A stretch of 64,000 bases of DNA from Anaerostipes hominis (ex Lee et al. 2021) (GCF_002270485.1 NZ_NQOG01000002.1:62001-126000), one strand, 5' to 3'; counted from the stretch's first letter, positions 40,513 through 49,320 are shown. Numbers and translations: made by a program. Notes: generated by a model from the letters alone, not told the origin.

Positions 40513-40812
40513 ATGAGAGAGACATCTTTACTGCTGGCCGGGGGCATGAAGAAAGAAAAAGCCCAAAAGGCGGCAGATTTTCTGAAAGAAGGATTAATAG
40601 AAAGGGACATAAAGGCCGAGGTGACATTTGTAAATACATATGAGGTGACGGACATAAAAAGTCTGGAAGAGGGCCATGATATGGTGATCTCCACGGCGAC
40701 AGGCAGTCTGAATACATCGCTTCCGGTACTTCAGGGACTGTGTCTTTTATATCCATGGATGGGGACAGGGAAACTGTATGAGGAAGTGGAAAAGAATCTT
40801 GACGGCAGATAA
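40513..40812 (+). CDS. EIIB-like PTS protein lacking the P-loop cysteine
   Basis: A 99-residue protein whose layout follows galactitol EIIB: beta-strand SLLLAGG, helix KAQKAADFLKEGLIERDI, strand KAEVTFVNTYEV, then DMVISTATGS and a C-terminal helix. The phosphorylated Cys-Gly-Ser-Gly loop is replaced by AGGMKKEK, with no Cys at that position. It probably cannot carry phosphate through a cysteine and may have a regulatory or structural role in the PTS. It sits between deoC and the EIIA gene. Assignment rests on pattern and context. Confidence 0.6.
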   Translation: MRETSLLLAGGMKKEKAQKAADFLKEGLIERDIKAEVTFVNTYEVTDIKSLEEGHDMVISTATGSLNTSLPVLQGLCLLYPWMGTGKLYEEVEKNLDGR

Positions 40813-40826
40813 AGGGAGGAGACAGG

Positions 40827-41309
40827 ATGGAGCAGATTTTCAGAGAAGATTTCATCTGGCTGGACGAAGCATTTGAGGACAGAAATCAGTTTTTTGAACA
40901 GATCGGAGAAAGGCTTTATGAGCAGGGCAAAGTCAGAGAAAGTTTTGCCGATGGGCTGAAAAGCAGGGAAGCAGTTTATCCTACAGGTCTCAAGACCGAA
41001 GCATTTGAGATTGCAATTCCGCATACGGATGTGGAACATGTAAAAGAGGCATCCATATCTTTTGTAAGATTTAAAGAGACGGTTTTGTTTTCGCACATGG
41101 GAGATCCTGAAATCCAGGTGAACGCAAAATTTGCTTTTGTTCTGGGCGTCAAAGAGCCGAGTCAGCAGGTAGAGGTGCTGAGTACTCTGGTTTTGCTGAT
41201 CTCCAATGAAGAAGAAATGGCAAAGCTTGAAGTTCTGGATTCACCGGCGCAGATCTGTGCACTGCTGAATGAATTTTTTAAAGAGCATATGCAGAAAGGG
41301 TTAAAATGA
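40827..41309 (+). CDS. PTS EIIA, fructose/mannitol (galactitol) type
   Basis: A 160-residue EIIA domain with active His66 in FEIAIPHTDVEHV and the family segments GLKSREAVYPTGL and FAFVLGVKEPSQQVEVLSTLVLLI. It takes phosphate from HPr and passes it to the EIIB at 37320. Length is normal. GGAGG precedes the ATG; its stop overlaps the start of a degraded frame at 41309. Confidence 0.93.
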   Translation: MEQIFREDFIWLDEAFEDRNQFFEQIGERLYEQGKVRESFADGLKSREAVYPTGLKTEAFEIAIPHTDVEHVKEASISFVRFKETVLFSHMGDPEIQVNAKFAFVLGVKEPSQQVEVLSTLVLLISNEEEMAKLEVLDSPAQICALLNEFFKEHMQKGLK

Positions 41310-41673
41310 TGGATATACAGCACAGAAAGAAAAAAGAAACACTCATAGACAGTCTTCATTTGGGGCGAAGCGTCGGCAGAGCATTTCTTTCTTATGGATG
41401 TATTATATCATAACCGTACACTATTTTCCAGGGACTTGCGGCGCAGGTCCCTGATATGTTTCATCTATGGGAGATGGGGACAATCAATCCCTGTCTCGAT
41501 TTTTCCACGAAAAAAGCAGGAACCGGGCTGGTCATTTCTTCCGAGATTCATCACAAAGCAGCGAATGCCTGAGAAATGGCCGGTACAGTGCAAAAGGATA
41601 TGTGCCGTCAGAGGATGAACTGATAAGGAAATGCTTTGCAGGCAGAGGATTGAATGATATTATAAAGGTATGA
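41309..41673 (+). pseudogene. Degraded coding sequence of unknown family
   Basis: From ATG 41309 the frame reads MDIQHRKKKETLIDSLHLGRSVGRAFLSYGCIIS, stops at TAA 41411, and continues in the same frame as PYTIFQGLAAQVPDMFHLWEM, then LVISSEIHHKAANA to TGA 41570. A further coding-like piece, SAKGYVPSEDELIRKCFAGRGLNDIIK, lies in another frame up to 41673. Together they look like one gene of about 120 codons with a nonsense codon and a frameshift. I do not recognise the family. Confidence 0.5.
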
Positions 41674-41714
41674 TTTTTATGAGTCAGTGATTCAGGGATA
41701 AGGAAAGGGAAATT

Positions 41715-42578
41715 ATGAGGACAGGGAAATATTGCAGGGAATGTCTGCTTCGGAGCGAAGAGCGGAAAGTGGAACAGGAGCAGAACTGGGAGAAGAAACA
41801 GCTGTTTCTTGACCAGGTGCGGGCAGCTTTAAGAGATGAGGATCTGGAACTGTCTCCGCCGGAATATCTGGCTGAGTTTACAGAACTGTATGAGCGGCAC
41901 TTTGGGGCGCAGACAGCCTTTGATCCGCTCAAACGGCATTTTAATGAACTGATGCTTAAAAAAGAGCCGGAGATCAGAAAAAGGATCGAGGCGTCTGAAG
42001 ATCCGGTAGCTACAGCGATTCAGGCGGCACAGGCGGGGAATTACATAGACTATATCGCTCTGGGCGAAATTGACGGGGACCAGCTGGAACAGCTCTTGTT
42101 TCAAAATGGAGAAAAAGGGCTGAAGCCTGAGGTTTACGATTCTTTTAAGGCAGATCTCAGTTCTGCAAAAAACCTTGTCTATATTACAGATAACTGCGGT
42201 GAGATTGTGGTGGATAAGGTTTTGATCCAGGAACTGAAAAAATTTTATCCTCAGGTTGATGTCACAGTGATCGTTCGTGGAGCGGGTGTGGCAAATGATG
42301 CGTCCATGGAGGATGCAGTACAGGTGGGTCTCTCCGACGAGGCCAGGGTGATCGGAAACGGTACGAGGATCGCAGGGACCAGCTTAAACAGGATCAGCAG
42401 GGAAGCAAAAGAAATCATTGGCAGAGCCGACGTGATCATAGCGAAAGGACAGGGAAATTATGAAACCTTATCCGGATGCGGGCTGAATGTATATTATCTT
42501 TTCTTATGCAAATGCGACTATTTTGTCAAACGGTTTGAGGGGGAATATCTTCAGCATATGTTTATAAAGGAAATGTAA
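41715..42578 (+). CDS. DUF89/ARMT1-like damage-control phosphatase
   Basis: A 287-residue protein of the DUF89 family, metal-dependent phosphatases that remove damaged or surplus sugar phosphates. Typical motifs are VYITDNCGEIVVDKVLIQEL (metal/phosphate site near residues 155-175), VIVRGAGVANDASMEDA and DVIIAKGQGNYETLSG near 235-250. At the end of a sugar-phosphotransferase operon, a role in clearing toxic phosphorylated intermediates is plausible. A Cys-containing N-terminal motif (YCRECLLR) may bind metal. Confidence 0.85.
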   Translation: MRTGKYCRECLLRSEERKVEQEQNWEKKQLFLDQVRAALRDEDLELSPPEYLAEFTELYERHFGAQTAFDPLKRHFNELMLKKEPEIRKRIEASEDPVATAIQAAQAGNYIDYIALGEIDGDQLEQLLFQNGEKGLKPEVYDSFKADLSSAKNLVYITDNCGEIVVDKVLIQELKKFYPQVDVTVIVRGAGVANDASMEDAVQVGLSDEARVIGNGTRIAGTSLNRISREAKEIIGRADVIIAKGQGNYETLSGCGLNVYYLFLCKCDYFVKRFEGEYLQHMFIKEM

Positions 42579-42602
42579 AAAAAATTTCAAAAGCTCCATA
42601 AT

Positions 42603-42636
42603 AAATAGTATCCCGCCGAGGCAGGGTACTATTTTT
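42603..42636 (+). terminator. Terminator of the galactitol-type PTS operon
   Basis: AAATAGTATCCC (42603-42614) pairs with GGGTACTATTT (42624-42634) with one bulged base; T residues follow. Confidence 0.8.
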
Positions 42637-42640
42637 ATAA

Positions 42641-42764
42641 CAGAGGAAAGTTCTGGGACCCTTCCTCTGCCATAAAAATTCTCCGGTGGGATCGCACTGC
42701 GGCGCATAGGGAAATTGCTGCCTTATGGCAGCCAACGCAGGCGCAAAGTTTCGTTTACGAAACT
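42641..42764 (+). other. Three consecutive inverted repeats upstream of the recombinase gene
   Basis: CAGAGGAA...TTCCTCTG (42641-42669), GCTGCC-TTAT-GGCAGC (42717-42732) and AGTTTCG-TTTA-CGAAACT (42747-42764) follow one another before the recombinase ribosome site. They could be recombinase binding or crossover sites, autoregulatory operators or RNA hairpins. Confidence 0.55.
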
Positions 42765-42788
42765 CTATTTCATATGGAGGTGAGTTTT

Positions 42789-43388
42789 ATGGCATCAAAT
42801 ATTTATGGTTATGCCCGTGTGTCAACTAAGGACCAAAATGAGAGCAGACAGCTTCTTGCACTGGAAGCGTTTGGAGTGGAGAGAAAGAATATTTATTTGG
42901 ACAAATTGAGCGGAAAAAACTTTGACAGGCCCAGCTACAGGAAACTGACAAAAATACTGAGGGAAGGAGACGTACTGGTGATCCAGAGCATAGACAGGCT
43001 GGGGCGGAACTACGGCGAAATTCTGGAGCAGTGGAGGGTCGTCACGAAAGAGACCAAAGCCGATATCGTCGTTCTAGATATGCCGCTTTTGGATACAAGA
43101 AAGAAACAGGATGATCTCACAGGCACATTTATAGCCGATCTGGTACTTCAGATTTTAAGCTATGTGGCCCAGACAGAACGGGAAAATATAAAGAAACGCC
43201 AACAGGAAGGAATCAGGGCGGCCAAACTGAGAGGTGTTCATTTTGGGAGGCCGAGGAAACCGATACCGGAGAAATTTTATGAGTTAAAAGAACAGTGGAA
43301 ACGCGGTGAAATTTCATCACGGAAAGCCGCTGCACAGCTTCAGATTGCCCAGGATACATTTCTTAGGTGGGCGAGAGGACAGAAGTAA
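42789..43388 (+). CDS. Serine recombinase, resolvase/invertase family
   Basis: A 199-residue small serine recombinase. Catalytic Ser12 is in YGYARVSTKDQNESRQ, with SIDRLGRNYGEI near 65 and the E-helix AQTERENIKKRQQEGI near 125. The C-terminal DNA-binding region has GRPRKPIPEKFYELKEQWKRGEISSRKAAAQL. GGAGGTGA sets ATG 42789; ATG 42774 overlaps the ribosome site. No transposase or phage genes adjoin it, so it may act on a nearby invertible or resolution site or be a leftover of a mobile element. Confidence 0.92.
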   Translation: MASNIYGYARVSTKDQNESRQLLALEAFGVERKNIYLDKLSGKNFDRPSYRKLTKILREGDVLVIQSIDRLGRNYGEILEQWRVVTKETKADIVVLDMPLLDTRKKQDDLTGTFIADLVLQILSYVAQTERENIKKRQQEGIRAAKLRGVHFGRPRKPIPEKFYELKEQWKRGEISSRKAAAQLQIAQDTFLRWARGQK

Positions 43389-43531
43389 AAGAAATAGTAG
43401 ACATTATCATTCAATCCATTTTGTACATAAAACTGCAAAAAATATTCATATATTTAAGAGATAAATTCATTTCTTACAGTATACATTAAGCGAACGAAAA
43501 AGTCTGCTTTATCGTTCTTTGGAGGTAAGAT

Positions 43532-43819
43532 ATGATACAGAAGAAAAAAGATTTCAGGAACAGGCTTTTAGAATATCTGGCAGAGGAGGCGGGCTGTCAG
43601 GACTTGTCCGATCTGCCCACCGGTTTTTGGTTCCCGGTGGCATGTTTTATTGCCGGTTCCGTTAAGGCTGAACGTTACAGCGTGAGGGAATGGAATGAGG
43701 CTGTCAGATATCTGACAGGGGAGAATATCCGGTTTGCTTCTCCCATACAGGCACAGCAATTTCTGGAAGTAAATAAGGACAATTTTTATACGGATAACAA
43801 GGCCGGAAAAAGGATGTAA
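43532..43819 (+). CDS. Hypothetical protein
   Basis: A 95-residue soluble protein I do not recognise. It has no signal or membrane helix; the sequence is mostly helical with a Trp-Phe-rich centre (LPTGFWFPVACFIAG). GGAGGTAAGAT before the ATG supports expression. It stands between the recombinase and the yjbQ gene and could be the cargo of the recombinase unit or a regulatory protein. No paralogue in the window. Confidence 0.6.
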   Translation: MIQKKKDFRNRLLEYLAEEAGCQDLSDLPTGFWFPVACFIAGSVKAERYSVREWNEAVRYLTGENIRFASPIQAQQFLEVNKDNFYTDNKAGKRM

Positions 43820-43905
43820 TGTCTGTTGCAGATAGATGTTGTATGGGTTAAGATATTGTAGAAAGAAAACAAAAAGTATCACTCATATAATATCCAGGAG
43901 GTTTT

Positions 43906-44322
43906 ATGAAATCATACAGAGAAGTACTGCATTTTCATCTGCCGTCCAGGCGGGGGATTGTGAATATTACGGATAAGGTCCAGGCTGCTGTGGATAAAAG
44001 CGGCATAAAAGAAGGCATGGTGTTAGTAAATGCCATGAATATCACAGCCAGTGTATTTATTAATGACGATGAGTCCGGGCTTCACCATGACTATGAGAAA
44101 TGGCTGGAAAAACTGGCCCCTGAAAAACCATACAGCCAGTATCAGCATAATGGATTTGAGGACAATGCGGATGCCCATCTGAAACGGACGGTCATGGGCA
44201 GGGAATCTGTTGTGGCAATTACTGAAGGTGATCTGGATTTTGGCACATGGGAACAGATTTTTTATTTTGAGTTCGACGGCAAACGGGACAAGCGTGTACT
44301 GATCAAGATTATTGGAGAATGA
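43906..44322 (+). CDS. YjbQ/UPF0047 family protein
   Basis: A 138-residue protein of the YjbQ family (secondary thiamine-phosphate synthase activity has been reported for relatives). Conserved segments are [82 protein letters not shown], including the His/Glu residues that form its metal-like site. AGGAGG precedes the ATG. It overlaps the ribosome site of the TcdA-type gene, so the two are coupled. Confidence 0.92.
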   Translation: MKSYREVLHFHLPSRRGIVNITDKVQAAVDKSGIKEGMVLVNAMNITASVFINDDESGLHHDYEKWLEKLAPEKPYSQYQHNGFEDNADAHLKRTVMGRESVVAITEGDLDFGTWEQIFYFEFDGKRDKRVLIKIIGE

Positions 44323-44323
44323 T

Positions 44324-45034
44324 ATGGAGAACCCGTGGATCAGAACAGAGCTGCTTTTGGGAGAAGAGGCAGTAGAACAATTAAAAAAGTCCCATGTGGC
44401 TGTATTCGGAGTCGGGGGAGTGGGAGGCTATGTGGTGGAGGCATTGGCAAGGACGGGTGTCGGCACTTTTGACCTGATCGACAGAGATACGGTTTCCGTT
44501 TCCAATATCAACCGTCAGATCATCGCCACACACAGTACTGTCGGTAAAGTCAAAGTGGAAGTGATGAAAGACAGGATCCTGGAGATCAATCCGGAAGCAA
44601 AGGTGAACATTCATAAGTGCTTCTTTCTGCCGGAAAATGCAGGGGAGTTTGATTTCAGCCGTTATTCTTATGTTGTGGATGCAGTAGATACGGTAACTGC
44701 AAAGATTGAGCTTGTGATGCAGGCCCGGAAAGCCGGAGTCCCGATCATAAGCAGTATGGGGGCGGGCAATAAGCTGGACCCGACAAAATTTGAGGTGACG
44801 GATATCTATAAGACATCCGTCTGCCCTCTGGCAAAGGTTATGCGAAAGGAATTGAAAAAACGGGGTGTAAAAAATCTGAAGGTAGTATACTCTACAGAAA
44901 AAGCCCTGCAGCCTGGAGTTGATCTGTCCGGGGAAGAAGGCAGAAGAGCGGTGCCGGGAAGCGTGGCGTTTGTGCCTTCTGTGGCAGGACTGATCGCAGC
45001 AGGGGAAGTCATCAAGGATCTGATCACTAAATAA
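44324..45034 (+). CDS. tcdA: TcdA/CsdL-like ThiF-family enzyme (tRNA t6A dehydratase)
   Basis: A 236-residue E1-like adenylating enzyme. ATP-binding VAVFGVGGVGGYVVEALARTGVG is near residues 26-48 and IDRDTVSVSNINRQI near 53. The call to TcdA, which cyclises tRNA N6-threonylcarbamoyladenosine to ct6A, rests on length and on SSMGAGNKLDPTKFEVTDIYKTSVCPLAKVMRKELKKRG. GGAG six bases upstream favours ATG 44324. Catalytic Cys may be the one in TSVCPL. Confidence 0.9.
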   Translation: MENPWIRTELLLGEEAVEQLKKSHVAVFGVGGVGGYVVEALARTGVGTFDLIDRDTVSVSNINRQIIATHSTVGKVKVEVMKDRILEINPEAKVNIHKCFFLPENAGEFDFSRYSYVVDAVDTVTAKIELVMQARKAGVPIISSMGAGNKLDPTKFEVTDIYKTSVCPLAKVMRKELKKRGVKNLKVVYSTEKALQPGVDLSGEEGRRAVPGSVAFVPSVAGLIAAGEVIKDLITK

Positions 45035-45108
45035 AGCAGCAGGATGATTGATGTATACTGTGGATTATTTAGTGAAGTAACAGAAAGGATCCCTGCACAT
45101 TTGTTTTC

Positions 45109-45138
45109 TTGACGGATCTTAAGGAAATGATCTAAAAT
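45109..45138 (+). promoter_or_regulatory. Promoter of the second LacI-type gene
   Basis: TTGACG (45109-45114), an 18-base spacer and TAAAAT (45133-45138), 37 bases before the start codon. Confidence 0.65.
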
Positions 45139-45175
45139 ATCTTTGAATGAGTCCAAGAGATAAAGGAGAAATAAA

Positions 45176-46153
45176 ATGAAGCCGGGAATAAAAGATGTGG
45201 CAAAAGTTGCGGGAGTTTCACCAACCACCGTTTCCAGAGTGCTGAATGACCGGGGGTATATCAGCGAAGAGACGAGAAAGAAAGTTTACCGGGCTATGAA
45301 AACGATTGACTATACTCCAAATGAAATAGCCAGGGCACTGTTGAATAACCGAACGTACCTGGTGGGTGTCATCGTTCCATCAATCTCCAGTCCTTTCCAC
45401 GGCCAGGTTGTACAATATGTTGAGCAGTTTCTTGCAAAGGACAATTACAAAACATTGCTGTGCAACAGCAAAAACAGGTCGGATACGGAAAAAGAATATG
45501 TCAGTATGCTGAGGCGGAACCAGGTGGACGGCATCATTGTGGGAACCCATAATGAAAATTTAAAGGAGTATGAGGAGGCTAAACTTCCAATTGTGGCCAT
45601 TGACCGTTACATTGCAAAAGATGTGGCAACAGTTTCCTGCGACAATTACATTGCAGGGAAGATCGCTACTGAACGGCTCATTGCGAAAGGCTGCCGTCAT
45701 ATTTTGTGTATCCGTGGAAACAGCCGGCTTAAGATGCCTGGAAACGACAGAAGCCGCGCATATATGGAAACGATGAAAAGATATCACTATGAACCGCTGA
45801 TCATGGAAGTGGAATTTATAAAAACAATTGAGGAAAAGAAGAAGCTGGTCAGCGAAATGTTGGAGAAACATCCGGAGATCGACGGAGTCTTTGCTGGTGA
45901 TGATACACTGGCAGTGCTTGTATTAAACCTGGCCAGGGAAAAGGGAATCCAGATACCCAAGGATATGAAAGTGATCGGGGTGGACGGCGCAGAGCAGACA
46001 CTCAGTATGGTGCCGGAGCTAACAACGGTCCAGCAGCCTATTGAAGCCATTGCAAGGGTGACGGTCCAGACGCTGATCGATCAGATTGAAGGGAAAGAAG
46101 TGGAGAGTCATACGGATCTTCCTGTTCGGCTGATTGAGGGTACTACGGCGTAA
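45176..46153 (+). CDS. LacI-family regulator of the second fructoside PTS regulon
   Basis: A 325-residue LacI-type repressor: headpiece IKDVAKVAGVSPTTVSRVLNDRGYISEETRKKVYRAMKTIDYTPNEIARAL and a sugar-binding core (LVGVIVPSISSPFHGQVV, DGVFAGDDTLAVLVLNLA, VIGVDGAEQTLSMVPELTTVQQP). AAAGGAG precedes the ATG. It lies directly upstream of the GH32 relic, PTS and GH32 genes and likely controls them through the operator at 46251-46269. Confidence 0.93.
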   Translation: MKPGIKDVAKVAGVSPTTVSRVLNDRGYISEETRKKVYRAMKTIDYTPNEIARALLNNRTYLVGVIVPSISSPFHGQVVQYVEQFLAKDNYKTLLCNSKNRSDTEKEYVSMLRRNQVDGIIVGTHNENLKEYEEAKLPIVAIDRYIAKDVATVSCDNYIAGKIATERLIAKGCRHILCIRGNSRLKMPGNDRSRAYMETMKRYHYEPLIMEVEFIKTIEEKKKLVSEMLEKHPEIDGVFAGDDTLAVLVLNLAREKGIQIPKDMKVIGVDGAEQTLSMVPELTTVQQPIEAIARVTVQTLIDQIEGKEVESHTDLPVRLIEGTTA

Positions 46154-46172
46154 ACAGATATGGTAAAAAACG

Positions 46173-46204
46173 AAAGAAAGTTCTCAGGGACTTTCTTTTT
46201 TTTG
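46173..46204 (+). terminator. Terminator of the second LacI-type gene
   Basis: AAAGAAAGT (46173-46181) pairs with ACTTTCTTT (46190-46198) and runs into a T-tract. Confidence 0.85.
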
Positions 46205-46243
46205 TTGGATATCACCAAATCTGCAATGGAAATTTTATTTAAA

Positions 46244-46273
46244 GTGACAGTATGGTAACGATTGACATATAAT
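46244..46273 (+). promoter_or_regulatory. Promoter with LacI-type operator in the spacer
   Basis: GTGACA (46244-46249), an 18-base spacer and TATAAT (46268-46273). The spacer holds TATGGTAACGATTGACATA (46251-46269), an imperfect palindrome around a central CG, similar to the sucrose operators at 29985 and 30043. Confidence 0.65.
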
Positions 46274-46305
46274 AAGTCATAAAAAGGGGAAAAGGAGGAG
46301 CAGCC

Positions 46306-47380
46306 ATGCACAAGCTTTACTACCAGCCAGAGGGTGTATGGGTGGGTGATATCATGCCATACGCCGAAGATGGAGAATTTTTTGTCTACCACCAGAGAGA
46401 TACCCGGGATCCGGTGCCATTTGGTCAGCCGTTTGGATGGGCATTGGCAAAGACTGAGGACTTTGTGAAGTATAAAGATTTGGGAGAAAGTCTGAAAAGA
46501 GGATCTGATACAGACCCGGACCAGTTTATCTATGCGGGAAGCGTGTTTCGTTCAGGCGGGAAGTTTCATGCGTTTTATACGGGTTACGTGGGAAAAATCA
46601 AAAGGGATCTTAAAACTTCCGCCCCAGGAGGGATATGACAGGAGAAACTGGAGAGATCCGTTTGTACTATGGGATGAAAATAAAGGTGAGTATCTGCTGA
46701 TCCTTGGTGCCAGAAAGGGTGAGGATAAAAGAAAACAGACGGGACGCCTGGTAAAGTTTACATCCAGAGATCTGGAGGAGTGGTCATTTGAAGGAGATAA
46801 TGATAAGAACTCTTACCTCTGGGGAGGGACCTTTGTACCTCATGAGCTTTACCAGAGAGAAGATGGGACACTGGGAGCAAAACCAGTGGATTCTCTGTGG
46901 AATGCGTTTAAGGAATGGGAAAATTTCTCTGGGTTTTGTGTGAAAACGATTGACACGAAAACAGAAAAGATCATAATCGGAGACACAGGAGATCTGATGG
47001 CTTTTGAGACAACCATTAGATTTGCGGAAGGCACCAGAGCTTTTTCGCTGAAATTCTATGAAGATCCGGAAAGCGGAACTGCTTATGAATATAGATTTCT
47101 CATAGAAGAAAACAGAGTGGTGTTTGATAAGTCTCCAAACTATCCATGGTATCAGTGTTTTAATATTGGCCTGGAGCGTCCGATTCTTTTGGAGGCAGAG
47201 AAGGAATATAAGATCCGGCTTATCGTGGATGATACGATCGGCACTTTGTATATTAATGGAACGGCACTCAACGCCAGATTTTATGACAAACCGGGTACTG
47301 CATTGGGAATGACGGTGACAGACGGTACATTCTACTGTAAGGATACAAAGATTTCAAAGAAAGTAAAGAAAGAGAGGTAA
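46306..47380 (+). pseudogene. GH32 beta-fructosidase broken by two deletions
   Basis: The first frame (46306-46638) begins MHKLYYQPEGVWVGDIMPY and contains PFGWALAKTEDFVKYKDLGESL. Near FYTGYVGKI it should shift frame and lose about 30 residues to resume as PQEGYDRRNWRDPFVLWDE. A second in-frame gap after DLEEWSFEGD removes the segment carrying the ECPD-type acid/base Glu and rejoins at NSYLWGGTFVPHELYQREDGT. The C-terminal beta-sandwich runs to 47380. The family is about 450-500 residues, so around 100 are lost. It is co-oriented with the PTS gene, six bases upstream of it, and is the first gene of that operon. Confidence 0.88.
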
Positions 47381-47385
47381 CAGAT

Positions 47386-49320
47386 ATGGATTATCAGAAG
47401 ACGGCCCGGGATGTGGCAGAACTGATCGGCAGTGCGCAGAATATAGATGGTGCTACTCACTGTGTGACAAGATTGAGACTGATTTTAAAAGATAGCACAG
47501 CATATGACAGGAAGGCTCTGGAGAAGATTGAAGGGGTGAAAGGTGTCATGTTCAACAGCGGTCAGCTGCAGATCATTTTTGGAGCGGGAACAGTGAATAA
47601 GGTATATGATGAATTTATCAGACTGACAGGGGCTAAAGAAGTGACTGTGGCGGATGCCAAGAAACAGGCCGTGAGCAAGATGGGAAAACTTCAGCAGGGC
47701 TTCAAAGTCTTTTCAGACATTTTTATCCCCATCATTCCGGCCTTTGTGGCGGCAGCGATCATTATTGGAATAAAATCACTGCTTTTGGCAGACGGTCTAT
47801 TCGGTATAACAGGAAGTCTGGCTGACAAAAGTGTGTTGCTGGCAAACATGGCCGATTTCTTTGGAATTATAGCCACCACCTTTGATTATCTGCCGATTCT
47901 TGTTATGTACAGTGCAGTAAAACGGTTCGGCGGCAATCCGGTCCTTGGTATCCTGGTTGGAATTGTTATGGTTCATCCGGAGCTGTTAAACCGGAATGTC
48001 TTTGCATTGACGCCGGAGAAGGCCGATTATTGGAATTTCCTCGGACTTTCTGTGCCGAGAGTGGCTTTCCAGGGAGGTGTGTTCCCGGCAATCCTGACCG
48101 CATGGTTTATGTCCAAGGTTGAAAAGATCGCACAGAAATATGTACCGGAAGTAGTTTCTTTTGTATTAGTACCGACAATCACTATTCTATTGGCAAATAT
48201 TGCACTTTTTACCGTATTCGGGCCGGTGGGCAACGTGATTGGAAGTGTGCTGGCAGGAATCATTGATGTCCTTTATAACCGTTTAGGCGCTCTGGGAGCT
48301 TTTGTGTTCGCAGCTATGCTCCAGCCGCTGGTTGTCACAGGAACTCACCAGGCAATCCAGGGAATTGAGGCTAATCTTGTAGCCACCACCGGATATAACT
48401 ATATCCAGGCAATCTGGTCTGTCTCTATCATTGCTCAGGGCGGCGGAGCTATTGGAATGTATTTGCTGGCAAAGAAAAAATCAAAAGACCGTGATATCGC
48501 AATGTCCAGTTTTGTACCGACTTTGGTAGGAATTTCAGAACCTGCAATCTTCGCGGTCAATATGAAGTATTCCATCATTCCATTCATCTGTTCCTGTCTG
48601 GGAGCGGGAATGGGAGGTGCTTTTATGAAGCTGATGTCCGTGAGAGCAATCGGACAGGGACTGACCGGAGTATTGGGAATGCTGATCGTAGTGCCGGATA
48701 AACTTCTCATGTATGTAATAGGCAACCTGATCGCATTTGTTGTGCCGATTGGATTAATCCTGCTTTATGACAAGAGTAAAGGGGTGCCCAGAGAAGAACA
48801 GGAAGAGGAGAATGAGGAAACGGAGGAAGAAGTGCCTGCTTTCGCACAGAACTCTGCAGAGGCGGAAGTTCATGCAGTTTTTGCAGTGACAGACGGGACC
48901 GTGATTCCGGTGGAAGAAGTCAACGACGGGGTGTTTTCTGAAAAAATCCTGGGTGACGGAATCGGAATACGTCCTGAGGGAGAAACGGTAAAAGCTCCGG
49001 CCGATGGTGAGATTTGTACTGTTATGGAAGGAACAAATCATGCGGTAGGAATAAGACTTGCTAATGGCTTTGTATTTCTGATCCACGTGGGAATTGAAAC
49101 AGTATCCATGAACGGCGATGGGTTCACCTGTTACGTGAAGGTAGGGGATCAGGTCAAAAAAGGACAGAGACTGCTGACATTTGATAAGAAAAAGATTGAG
49201 AAAAACGGGCTTGATCCAACAGTCATCGTAGTAGCAACAGAAGAGGGAACACCGATGCCGATAAAATTTAAGACCGGACAGAAAGTAAGTGCTGGTACGG
49301 ATGTTATTGGAGAATGGTAG
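47386..49320 (+). CDS. Second sucrose/fructoside-type PTS transporter EIIBCA
   Basis: A 644-residue EIIBCA paralogous to the transporter at 30089. EIIB Cys26 is in ATHCVTRLRLIL, the EIIC domain extends from about 105 to 465, an acidic linker (EEQEEENEETEEEVPAF) follows, and the EIIA domain ends with His567 in FLIHVGIETVSMNGDGF. All three phosphotransfer sites remain. With GH32 enzymes on both sides it probably imports a beta-fructoside such as sucrose or a short fructan. Translation is likely coupled to the next gene. Confidence 0.93.
   Translation: MDYQKTARDVAELIGSAQNIDGATHCVTRLRLILKDSTAYDRKALEKIEGVKGVMFNSGQLQIIFGAGTVNKVYDEFIRLTGAKEVTVADAKKQAVSKMGKLQQGFKVFSDIFIPIIPAFVAAAIIIGIKSLLLADGLFGITGSLADKSVLLANMADFFGIIATTFDYLPILVMYSAVKRFGGNPVLGILVGIVMVHPELLNRNVFALTPEKADYWNFLGLSVPRVAFQGGVFPAILTAWFMSKVEKIAQKYVPEVVSFVLVPTITILLANIALFTVFGPVGNVIGSVLAGIIDVLYNRLGALGAFVFAAMLQPLVVTGTHQAIQGIEANLVATTGYNYIQAIWSVSIIAQGGGAIGMYLLAKKKSKDRDIAMSSFVPTLVGISEPAIFAVNMKYSIIPFICSCLGAGMGGAFMKLMSVRAIGQGLTGVLGMLIVVPDKLLMYVIGNLIAFVVPIGLILLYDKSKGVPREEQEEENEETEEEVPAFAQNSAEAEVHAVFAVTDGTVIPVEEVNDGVFSEKILGDGIGIRPEGETVKAPADGEICTVMEGTNHAVGIRLANGFVFLIHVGIETVSMNGDGFTCYVKVGDQVKKGQRLLTFDKKKIEKNGLDPTVIVVATEEGTPMPIKFKTGQKVSAGTDVIGEW

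Noticed and set aside
42774-45034. Integrative element or prophage around the recombinase
   Set aside because: No integrase of the tyrosine or large serine type, no conjugation or phage genes, and no flanking direct repeats were found; the neighbours are housekeeping-type genes.
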